Shown in pieces: positions 38,944 to 46,254 of a stretch of 64,000 nucleotides of DNA. How positions within the stretch are numbered: the stretch's first letter is position 1; the number at the start of each line of letters is the position of its first letter. The notes under the pieces were generated by a model. The model was not told the origin of the DNA, did no database searches, and was given only the letters and a program-made list of their open reading frames with translations. The position numbers and the translations under genes are program-made. Source of the stretch: CAVQEK01 sp964596645 (GTDB lineage: Bacteria > Bacteroidota > Bacteroidia > Cytophagales > Cyclobacteriaceae); assembly GCA_964596645.1 (NCBI GenBank), contig CAZQVB010000016.1:1-64000 (forward strand), given 5' to 3'.

Positions 38944-38977
38944 AAAAAAAGCCTGACCAGGCGGCCAGGCTTTTTTT
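38944..38977. terminator. Bidirectional intrinsic terminator
   Basis: AAAAAAAGCCTG (38944-38955) pairs with CAGGCTTTTTTT (38966-38977). With seven A on one side and seven T on the other it ends both the sulfatase (+) and the convergent lipoprotein gene (-) starting at 39452. Confidence 0.92.
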
Positions 38978-39005
38978 GGGACAGTTATTATGGAGGTTAA
39001 AGTTA

Positions 39006-39452
39006 TTACATGTTATCGTTATCGAACCAACCGTCGATATCGTTACCGATTTCGTTGAATTCGCGATCTATATCATTAAATGTTTTTTCAGTGTTGCGCT
39101 CCACATCGTTCCAAGTTTCACTGGTCGCGTTGTCGAGGTCATTCATAGCGCGGTCAATTTCTCTGCGCTCATTCCTCAGGTTGTTCATTGCCTCATTCCA
39201 CTCTTCGTTGGCTTCAGCACCGGCCTGGTTCATGTTTGTTTCCAGCTCGTTGATGCGCCTGTCAATGTTGTTGCCAAGCTCGTTGAGTTCAGTGCGCATT
39301 TCGTCTCTTTCCTCAATAAATTCATTTTCAGCTTCTCCATAAGCATCGTTATCATCCGTTCTGTTGTTGTTCGGATTACATGCGAATGTCAAAACGGTGA
39401 GCATGGCCAGCATGCTAAGTGTCCATTTCATTGTGCGTTTCATGATTTTCAT
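39006..39452 (-). CDS. Small coiled-coil lipoprotein
   Basis: A 148-residue protein with a lipobox ending at Cys25 (LTFAC). After it comes a charged, Asn/Glu/Asp/Arg-rich helical stretch with repeated motifs of the type NELGNNIDRRINELE, NEAMNNLRNERREIDRAMNDL and FNDIDREFNEIGNDIDG, consistent with a long coiled coil and apolipoprotein-like repeats. No enzymatic motif. The likely location is the outer or inner membrane facing the periplasm. Function unknown; it may be structural or stress-related (inference). The reading frame on the opposite strand of about the same length is a shadow of it. Confidence 0.75.
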   Translation of the reverse strand: MKIMKRTMKWTLSMLAMLTVLTFACNPNNNRTDDNDAYGEAENEFIEERDEMRTELNELGNNIDRRINELETNMNQAGAEANEEWNEAMNNLRNERREIDRAMNDLDNATSETWNDVERNTEKTFNDIDREFNEIGNDIDGWFDNDNM

Positions 39453-39803
39453 TTTTAGGATTTCTGTTTAATAGTTGGTGGCCAGATTAGAAAAACAATG
39501 CCAGAGCACAAAAAGGATCAAAACATGCGCTGAAGACACAAGGAAGGCCAATTTTGGGATGTTCACTATGAAATATATTGGAAAATAAATACAGCATTTT
39601 GCACATTGTTGGGGACATTATTCCCCAAATCCAGGGGCAACATGGCAGCGCAGCTTTAGCAGGGTACTTGCGTGGGTTGTAGCAGAAAGGTAGCGCAGGG
39701 TACTTTTTGAACAACTCAATCGCCTGTCTTTTGCGAAGGATCACGTAAGCTATGATGTCAATATAGCTTTATTCACAGGGCAATGGTCTGTAGTTTTGAA
39801 AGC
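39453..39803. other. Intergenic region between divergent genes
   Basis: No supported gene. It should hold the promoters of the lipoprotein (-) and the adenylate cyclase (+). I saw no clear consensus promoter or repeat in it. A minus-strand frame of 85 codons at 39487-39744 has no recognisable features. Confidence 0.5.
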
Positions 39804-41480
39804 ATGATACGACAGGTTCTGCTTACCATTACAATCTTTATTGTCATTGCCGAAGTCTCTCAGGCTCAAGTGTTTTCGCTGAACGACTCCATCAATAGCT
39901 ACCACAGCCTCACCGATCAGCGGGAATATGAGCAGGCCGCCTACACAGCCATGCGCATAGCCGACCAGCAGATGCAACAGCAGGAATTGGGCATGGCGCG
40001 TAAGTTTTACGACTATGCCTTCATGAGCAGCTCCAAAACAAAAAATCGACTGTTGGAGGCCAGAGCACTTTTTAAACTGGCCAAGTCGGAAAAGCAGATG
40101 GCGGAGTCGGGCAAGTACTCGCTTACCGAAGAGCAGGAATACTATGCCGACGCCGCGCTGCACTTTATGGGCGCGCACATCAATTTCACCAAAACGACCA
40201 TGGTGGAGACTTACGAGCACACCATGGCGCTGATGCAGGGCGCGGAGATACAATACCAGCAGGGCGAATACAAAGATGCCGTGAAAGGTCTCACCATCGC
40301 CTTTAAAATAGCACAGAAACAAAGGCAAAATGACCTTGCCCTCAAGGCCAGCAAACTGCTGGCCTCCAGCTACGGCGAACTGAACGACCGCACCAATCAA
40401 AAGTATTTTGAATCGGTCTATCAGAATTATGACGATTACTTCATTTCCAAAGACAGCCTGTCGCAGCAAACGCAGACCATAGAAAAGCTGGAGACAGCCC
40501 GAAAGCTCACGGAGTCGGAGCTAGAGCTGAAGCAGTCGGAGATTGAACGCAAAAATTTGGAGTTGGAAAATCAAAAGGCCATAGCCGAAGCCAATGAAGC
40601 GATCATACGCCAGCAGCAGTTGGAGCGCCGGCTGATGATCGGCGGCATAGCAGTGGTATTGCTTTTTCTGCTGATGGCCGGTATTGCTTACCGGTTTGCA
40701 CGCAAGGCCAACAAGAAATTGAAACTTCAGAACAGCCAGATCAGTGCCCAAAAAACAGAGATAGAAAAACGGCAGGAAGAGCTGCGCAAGGAGAAAAACA
40801 AAAGCGACCATTTGCTGCTGAATATATTGCCAAAGCCGGTGGCGGAGGAGTTGAAAGACAAAGGCAAGGTACAGCCGAGGTACTACCCCATGGTGTCTGT
40901 CGTGTTCACCGACTTCAAAGGTTTTACACACTTGGCCGCCGGCATGACGCCCGGCGAAATAGTGCGTGAACTCGAAGTGTGTTTCTACGCCTTCGACAAC
41001 ATCATAGACAAGTACAACCTGGAAAAAATAAAAACCATTGGCGACGGGTACATGTGCGCCGGTGGAGTGCCGGTGGCCAACAAAACAAATCCACTCGACG
41101 CAGTGAAGGCAGCATTGGAAATGACGCAGTTTATAGAACAGCGCAAGCAGGAGAAATTGCTGAAGAATGAACCTTTTTTTGAAGTGAGAATTGGCATCAA
41201 CACCGGGCCGGTGGTGGCTGGCGTGGTGGGCAAAAACAAGTTTGCCTACGACATATGGGGCGACGCGGTAAACCTGGCCAGCAGGATGGAGTCGAGTGGG
41301 GAAGTGGGGCGTGTAAATATATCGGGAGAGACATACCGCTATGTAAAGGATCATTTTTTCTTTACCTATCGCGGCCGGGTAAGTGCAAAAAATAAGGGTG
41401 AGGTGGAGATGTATTTTGTAGATGGCCGCGTGCGCTACAGCCAGCAAGGCGCCGGCCTGCCCGAACCCAATGCCCAATGA
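39804..41480 (+). CDS. Class III adenylate cyclase with helical sensor region
   Basis: About 558 residues from ATG 39804, which starts a signal peptide ending EVSQAQ (the frame is open from 39783). Residues about 25-215 form helical, TPR-like repeats outside the membrane; a coiled coil of about 225-275 leads to one membrane span at about 277-296; a second coiled-coil linker leads to the catalytic domain (about 345-535). Catalytic residues: metal-binding D370 (FTDFKGFT) and D414 (GDGYMCAGG), base-specific K410 and D483 (YDIWGD), N490 and R494 of NLASRM. The K/D pair favours ATP over GTP, so cAMP is the likely product. An extracytoplasmic signal would be sensed by the TPR-like region (inference). 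Confidence 0.9.
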   Translation: MIRQVLLTITIFIVIAEVSQAQVFSLNDSINSYHSLTDQREYEQAAYTAMRIADQQMQQQELGMARKFYDYAFMSSSKTKNRLLEARALFKLAKSEKQMAESGKYSLTEEQEYYADAALHFMGAHINFTKTTMVETYEHTMALMQGAEIQYQQGEYKDAVKGLTIAFKIAQKQRQNDLALKASKLLASSYGELNDRTNQKYFESVYQNYDDYFISKDSLSQQTQTIEKLETARKLTESELELKQSEIERKNLELENQKAIAEANEAIIRQQQLERRLMIGGIAVVLLFLLMAGIAYRFARKANKKLKLQNSQISAQKTEIEKRQEELRKEKNKSDHLLLNILPKPVAEELKDKGKVQPRYYPMVSVVFTDFKGFTHLAAGMTPGEIVRELEVCFYAFDNIIDKYNLEKIKTIGDGYMCAGGVPVANKTNPLDAVKAALEMTQFIEQRKQEKLLKNEPFFEVRIGINTGPVVAGVVGKNKFAYDIWGDAVNLASRMESSGEVGRVNISGETYRYVKDHFFFTYRGRVSAKNKGEVEMYFVDGRVRYSQQGAGLPEPNAQ

Positions 41481-41621
41481 AAGCCAAGTGGTTCGATTTG
41501 CAGTTAAAACTTAAAATTAAATAAGCCTGTGGCGCAATGACAAATTCACTTTTTATGTAGCTTTAATAGCCCATTGATACTTCTGTAGATGAGCAATGTT
41601 GGTCTATAATTTTTTCTAGCT

Positions 41622-42335
41622 ATGAAAACCATTGCCTGCTTATCTACATCGCTTTTTTCCGCGTTGCTCTTCTTTTCTTCCTGCCAAAAAGATCCTTCAG
41701 AACTGGACAGTGACTTATTGTTGAACAAGACATACACTTACCAGTATGTAGAAGCAGGAAAGATTCGTGCTTTTACACAACAAGGTGAGGTAACCAAAGA
41801 GGCAAACCTCAACCGCGTAAAGCAGCGTTTTGAAGTTTTAAACTATGATAGCTTTCAATTTCTTAGTGATCATGCTTCATCAGACTTACAGGATCAGGAA
41901 ACCATACGATTTGACGGTGAATACGCCATCAATGCACAAGGAAAAAAACGACGCTACTCTCAACAGGATGGTCTGTTGACTGTGGTAGCGGCGGATACAT
42001 CATATTTTCTCACGTTGGACCCCAGTAGTCAACCGCCAGTTTACGCATTCAACGTGATGGATTTAGGTAAGCATCAGCCATATCGAAGATTATTTTCTGT
42101 GCCTACCACAGTTGGTTTTAGAACGATGGCAGCTGTAGTGCCCGAAGAGTATTGGAAGATTGCCGATGGCAAATTGAAGTATCCGATTTTATGCTATTTC
42201 GTATACAAAAATTATGGCTCTTACTTTTCTATTCGATGGTGGAGAAGCAATAATGAACTGAATGAGTCAATTTACACCGAAATGGTTTACGGTGATACAG
42301 TACTTGTACAGGAAAGTTGGGCAATATTTGAATAA
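41622..42335 (+). CDS. Hypothetical lipoprotein
   Basis: A 237-residue protein with a lipobox ending at Cys21 (FFSSC). The rest is predicted mainly beta, with DGEYAINAQGKKRRYSQQDG and a C-terminal YGDTVLVQESWAIFE. I recognise no family. It stands 40 bp before another lipoprotein of similar style, so the two may be a pair, and follows the cyclase gene after about 140 bp. Probably periplasmic or surface-exposed. Confidence 0.7.
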   Translation: MKTIACLSTSLFSALLFFSSCQKDPSELDSDLLLNKTYTYQYVEAGKIRAFTQQGEVTKEANLNRVKQRFEVLNYDSFQFLSDHASSDLQDQETIRFDGEYAINAQGKKRRYSQQDGLLTVVAADTSYFLTLDPSSQPPVYAFNVMDLGKHQPYRRLFSVPTTVGFRTMAAVVPEEYWKIADGKLKYPILCYFVYKNYGSYFSIRWWRSNNELNESIYTEMVYGDTVLVQESWAIFE

Positions 42336-42375
42336 ATCATTGGCGACTCAGTAGACCTGGAAAAACACAGCTGAT

Positions 42376-42957
42376 ATGTATTCCATTTTCAACAAAAGAT
42401 TTTTGATATTCATATGTGTGTTAAGTGCCTGTCTTGCATGCAGTGAACCCGATGACGACACTTTGGAACTACTGACAGCGCATCCCTGGCAACGCACTGG
42501 CAGTGGCCCTATGAGTATCATTCAATTCAACAAAGATTTCACCTTCAATGAAACAGCGGTGATGACCAGCTATAACCCATTAATTGGGTTGTATTCTGCG
42601 ATAAGCGTCAATAGAATTGCGCTTTTAGGTCGATTTTCATTGGATGGTCGAATGCTTACTCTTTATGATTATAGCGTTCAGGTACTTGATGATGCCGAAG
42701 AAGTGGATGTTGATGTACAACCGGGCGATATACAATATAATCCCAATGCTTCTGACAATTGCTACCAATACGTGCTGCACCGGTGGAACCCTGAATATGC
42801 GTATAATGGGACAAATTGTGATGGTGATGTCAATGTGATTAATAATCCCGAATTAATGCCTGACTATTGGAAGATTATAGAATTAAATGAGGATATACTC
42901 ACACTTCAGGCTGAGGATAAAGAAATTCATTTTAAGGCCCTTCCGTTAAACCTTTGA
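42376..42957 (+). CDS. Hypothetical lipoprotein, lipocalin-like
   Basis: A 193-residue protein with a lipobox ending at Cys22 (SACLAC), then SEPDDD acidic residues (surface-export type). LLTAHPWQRTGSGPMSIIQFNKDFTFNE and later LGRFSLDGRMLTLYDYSV resemble the 'lipocalin-like' beta-barrel lipoproteins of Bacteroidota, which begin with a W-[KR]-x-T-x segment and a tail such as ILTLQAEDKEIHFKA. Function is not known. It is co-directional with the preceding lipoprotein gene, separated by 40 bp. Confidence 0.7.
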   Translation: MYSIFNKRFLIFICVLSACLACSEPDDDTLELLTAHPWQRTGSGPMSIIQFNKDFTFNETAVMTSYNPLIGLYSAISVNRIALLGRFSLDGRMLTLYDYSVQVLDDAEEVDVDVQPGDIQYNPNASDNCYQYVLHRWNPEYAYNGTNCDGDVNVINNPELMPDYWKIIELNEDILTLQAEDKEIHFKALPLNL

Positions 42958-42970
42958 TACAACACTGTAG

Positions 42971-43050
42971 GTTCCATGACTGAAAGCCATTGGAACGAAG
43001 AGCGCGTTGTTAGAGGCATATACCTCAGTACGGATGGCTTTTATTTTTCC
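42971..43050. terminator. Multi-hairpin region with T-rich tail
   Basis: AAAGCCAT (42983-42990) pairs with ATGGCTTT (43034-43041), followed by a T-rich tail. Inside lies GAGG (43013-43016) with CCTC (43023-43026). GTTCCA (42971-42976) could instead pair with TGGAAC (42991-42996) and compete with the first stem. It lies between converging genes, so termination is the simplest reading. Confidence 0.45.
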
Positions 43051-43109
43051 AAAAGTTTAAAAAAACATAAATGATAATTCGCTGATAGGCACAGGGCGGC
43101 TCTGGTGTA

Positions 43110-43655
43110 TCAGCGTTCACCGGCCATGGTGTAGAGAGCGTTCACCGTTTTCCAGTTGCGCGTGGTAGCGGGCATTTGTAGCTTCTTTTCTATGTAGTTA
43201 TTGTTCAGCTTCGCCCGTCCGTAGCCATTTTCAAAGTGAAGATAAAGGTATCGCCCGGCAGCGCGGAGTTCTTCTCCCTGAGAGCCTGTCTGCTTCAACA
43301 GTTCAAGCGCCTCGTCGTCGGGCTCCCTGGCCAAAAAAGTGACGTATAAACCCGCTGTATCTTTGTCAGGTGGTGTGCCAAACGGATTCTCTCTGAGCAG
43401 CTGGTCAAAAACCTCCGGCAACTCCACCCATACCGCTACGCTGAAACCGTATTGATTTTCAATGGCTGTTGTCAGCTTGTCTGTTAGAATGGCCACATTC
43501 TCTGCGCTGTGTTCAAATAGTACGTTGCCACTTTGCAGATAGGTGTCCACATTCACAAACCCGATGGATGCGCAAAGTGAATTTAAATCGGCCATACGTA
43601 TAAGTTTCTGTCCACTCACATTGATGCCGCGCAACAGCGCTATGTATGTATTCAT
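43110..43655 (-). CDS. DUF1697 family protein
   Basis: A 181-residue cytoplasmic protein. The N-terminal MNTYIALLRGINVSGQKLI and the later TYLQSGNVLFEH are the DUF1697 signatures, and the length is typical. The frame is open from 43682, but ATG 43655 is the family start. Function of the family is not established. It is divergent from the reductase gene starting at 43721, with a 65-bp shared upstream region. Confidence 0.88.
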   Translation of the reverse strand: MNTYIALLRGINVSGQKLIRMADLNSLCASIGFVNVDTYLQSGNVLFEHSAENVAILTDKLTTAIENQYGFSVAVWVELPEVFDQLLRENPFGTPPDKDTAGLYVTFLAREPDDEALELLKQTGSQGEELRAAGRYLYLHFENGYGRAKLNNNYIEKKLQMPATTRNWKTVNALYTMAGER

Positions 43656-43720
43656 CACAATACCTTTTGAACCCTCAGCCAAAGCCGGTGTTTAAGAAAA
43701 AGAAATAAACCAGGAGCGAA

Positions 43721-44929
43721 ATGTACGACATCATATTGTATGGCGCCAGTGGCTTTACCGGAGGCCTTGTGGCGGATTATCTGCACACCACCTACGGCAC
43801 ATCGCAATCGCTGAAGTGGGCCATTGCCGGCCGCACAGAGGAAAAATTGCAAAAAGTGTGCAGCGACCTGAATGCGCCGGAGCTTCCCGTTGTACTGGCC
43901 GACGCCGACAAGCCGGATACGCTCAGGCGCATGTGCGAGAAATCAAAAGTGGTGATTTCTACGGTGGGGCCGTATCAGAAACATGGTGAGCCACTCATAC
44001 AGGCTTGCACAGCAGTAGGCACTGACTATGTGGACCTGTGTGGTGAGGTGGCCTGGATGGCCGAAATGATCCATAAATATCAGTCGGCGGCACAGGACTC
44101 TGGCGCACGTATGGTCTTTTCGTGTGGCTACGATTCACTGCCTTTCGATATGGGTGTGTATAAGCTGCAGCAGTTGTCGATGGATAGGTTCGGAAAGCCG
44201 GCGATCAGGGTGCGCGCGCGCATACGGCGCACCAAAGGAGGGCTCTCCGGCGGCACACTGGCCAGCGGCATAGCCACAGCCGAGCGGGCAGCTTCCGATT
44301 CGGATGTAAAACGCCTGCTGGCCGATCATTTTGCACTAACTCCCGGCTTCACCGGCCCGCCACAGCCCACAGGCCCGCATGCCTACTTCGACAACATCAT
44401 CAACAGCTGGACGGCACCATTCATTATGGCCGACATCAACACACGCAATATCCACCGCAGCAACTACCTGCTGGGCCACCGCTATGGCAAAGAATTTTTA
44501 TATGACGAAAGACAAATGACCGGCGATGGCGCAGATGGTAAGAAAAGGGCGTTTAGCCTTGCGCGCAAGATCAAATGGATGGAGCGTGCTCTAAAATTTA
44601 GTATTGCCCGTTATTTGATCGGCAAGCTGGTGCTGCAACCGGGCAAAGGCCCGTCAAAAGAGAAGCGGGAGGCCGGCTATTACGATATATTGTTCGTAGG
44701 CCTTACCGATCAGGGTGAGGAAACGACCCTGAGTGTGCAGGGCAACAAAGATCCGGGCTATGGCGCCACCGCGGGTTTTCTGGCAGAAAGCGCCATGTGC
44801 CTGGCACACGATATGGACAAGGATGCCCTACCCGGCGGCTTCTGGACCTGTGCATCAGCCATGGGCGATAAGCTCTACCACCGGTTGGTACAGCATGCGG
44901 AGATTAGTTTTGAAACTGATGTGGTTTGA
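43721..44929 (+). CDS. Saccharopine-dehydrogenase-like NAD(P)-binding reductase
   Basis: A 402-residue protein with an N-terminal Rossmann fold (YGASGFTGGLVADYL, residues 8-22, gives the GxxGxxG-type loop) and a substrate domain of the saccharopine dehydrogenase / trans-acting enoyl reductase group (TVGPYQKHGEPLIQACTAVG, then DYVDLCGE). These enzymes reduce or epimerise lipid-like or amino-acid substrates with NADPH. In bacteria many are annotated only at superfamily level. No signal peptide or membrane span at the N-terminus. No operon partner is obvious. Confidence 0.82.
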   Translation: MYDIILYGASGFTGGLVADYLHTTYGTSQSLKWAIAGRTEEKLQKVCSDLNAPELPVVLADADKPDTLRRMCEKSKVVISTVGPYQKHGEPLIQACTAVGTDYVDLCGEVAWMAEMIHKYQSAAQDSGARMVFSCGYDSLPFDMGVYKLQQLSMDRFGKPAIRVRARIRRTKGGLSGGTLASGIATAERAASDSDVKRLLADHFALTPGFTGPPQPTGPHAYFDNIINSWTAPFIMADINTRNIHRSNYLLGHRYGKEFLYDERQMTGDGADGKKRAFSLARKIKWMERALKFSIARYLIGKLVLQPGKGPSKEKREAGYYDILFVGLTDQGEETTLSVQGNKDPGYGATAGFLAESAMCLAHDMDKDALPGGFWTCASAMGDKLYHRLVQHAEISFETDVV

Positions 44930-45076
44930 AAAGAAGTATTGGGCGGTAAATTATTTGTAATCTTAGATTAACCTTTAGAGTCGGATGCATAAAATGCGGA
45001 TACGAATCACTGTGGTTGGTATTCGGTTCTTAGAGTATATACCATGGGAGTTCCCAGATAATTTGAAGTATATCAA

Positions 45077-45092
45077 AAAAGTAAATACTTTT
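45077..45092. promoter_or_regulatory. Palindrome upstream of toxin-antitoxin operon
   Basis: AAAAGTA (45077-45083) and TACTTTT (45086-45092) form a perfect inverted repeat with a 2-nt spacer, 16 bp before the antitoxin start. RHH antitoxins bind short palindromes at their own promoter, so this is a candidate operator; binding is inferred. Confidence 0.45.
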
Positions 45093-45108
45093 ACCCAAAG
45101 ATAAAACA

Positions 45109-45339
45109 ATGAAAAATCTATCATTAAAACTAGAAGACGACATTTTCCAGGAAACTGAGAAAATAGTAACCAAGGTTAAAAAAAGCCGAAATAGATACAT
45201 AAACGAAGCAATTGAATTTTATAATCGATTATATAAAAGGCGACTTCTGTCAAAGCAGCTGAGTAAGGAATCAAAAATCGTTGCTCAGGACTCACTGGAG
45301 TTCTTGGCTGAGTTTGAAAAGCTAAACGATGAGAATTAA
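45109..45339 (+). CDS. Ribbon-helix-helix antitoxin
   Basis: A 76-residue protein. MKNLSLKLEDDIFQETEKIV gives the beta ribbon followed by helix A, and RNRYINEAIEFYNRLY gives helix B, a typical CopG/RHH DNA-binding layout. The C-terminal tail would block the toxin. It overlaps the MazF-like gene by 11 bp, the classical arrangement of an antitoxin followed by its toxin. It would repress its own operon; a palindrome lies just upstream. Confidence 0.85.
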   Translation: MKNLSLKLEDDIFQETEKIVTKVKKSRNRYINEAIEFYNRLYKRRLLSKQLSKESKIVAQDSLEFLAEFEKLNDEN

Positions 45340-45673
45340 GCAATTTGATATTTGGATTGCTGACCTATATCCGAGAATGGGGACAGAAACTGGAAAAATT
45401 AGACCTGTAATTATTGTGCAGACTGATTTGTTAAACAAAGAACATCCGTCGACTATCGTTTGCCCGATAACGACAAACGTACAACCGGAATCCGAAATAT
45501 TGAGGATTCATATAAACAAATCAAAATTTGGACTCAAGGAGGACTGCGACATAATGATTGACCAAGTAAGAGCAGTTGACAATAAGCGTCTAGTTAAAAA
45601 AGTTGGTGAAGTGGACACTGATATTGCTCAAAAGGTCAGAGAGAGTCTGCGAATAGTATTGGACTTGGACTAA
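45329..45673 (+). CDS. MazF/PemK-type endoribonuclease toxin
   Basis: A 114-residue protein of the MazF fold. RPVIIVQTDLLN holds the conserved arginine region, STIVCPITTN the conserved threonine, and DIMIDQVRAVDNKRL the C-terminal motif of the family. It would cut mRNA at short sequence sites and is held inactive by the RHH protein whose stop codon it overlaps (start ATG 45329, antitoxin stop TAA at 45337-45339). Length is normal for the family. Confidence 0.9.
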   Translation: MRIKQFDIWIADLYPRMGTETGKIRPVIIVQTDLLNKEHPSTIVCPITTNVQPESEILRIHINKSKFGLKEDCDIMIDQVRAVDNKRLVKKVGEVDTDIAQKVRESLRIVLDLD

Positions 45674-46254
45674 TTGGTAAGAAGAGCAATTAAGGTGCGC
45701 GAGCAATTTCAATTTGATTAATGTTTTAAGGTAATTTGACTAATTTCTAAATAGCATCTATCCCAGCATCGTTTTTTGAATGTGAACTACACCGTGTTGG
45801 AGGTAAAGGCAATAATGGCCAACGATGCCATTCGCTCGGAGGATAACATGAGCCAGAAATCAGTTTAGATAATTCTGCAGGTACTTGGCGTCTACGTCAT
45901 TAATTTATGCCATGAACTTTCGGAGCCGCATGTACATATTATTATTGATGCGGCCACTATAAATCCTTGTGGCCCGTGCGGTCGCAGGTGGCTATTACGG
46001 CGCACCTCATTATCGCTAATGCCTGGCTTTTTGCCATCTCCTTCGCAATGCAGTGCCGGCTTTCCTGGCCGTGCTCCCACTTTTCTGAGCAAGTAAAGGC
46101 CAAGTTGTACCTATCCATTCATTATCATACAAGTCTGAAGAGGAATTGGTGCCATAGCCCTCTTTAATGATATATAGGCCCGGACACTATAATAAAGAGT
46201 TTTCAGTAACAACAAAAGTTACCTTCCGTTCTATACCAAAGCTTAGTCAGCGAA
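45674..46254. other. Gene-free stretch after toxin-antitoxin pair
   Basis: About 580 bp with no supported gene. Short open frames on both strands in the 45890-46170 part have no family motif and overlap each other. Composition changes inside it (AT-rich at the left, GC-richer from about 45,880), and its position beside a toxin-antitoxin pair could mean a degraded gene, but I cannot identify one. Confidence 0.5.

Noticed and set aside
39750..40469. Minus-strand open frame of 239 codons opposite the cyclase gene
   Set aside because: It lies wholly within the cyclase coding region on the opposite strand and has no family motif; the cyclase frame has all catalytic residues.
40521..41477. Minus-strand open frame of 318 codons opposite the cyclase catalytic domain
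   Set aside because: Shadow of the conserved cyclase domain; no signal or domain visible in its translation.
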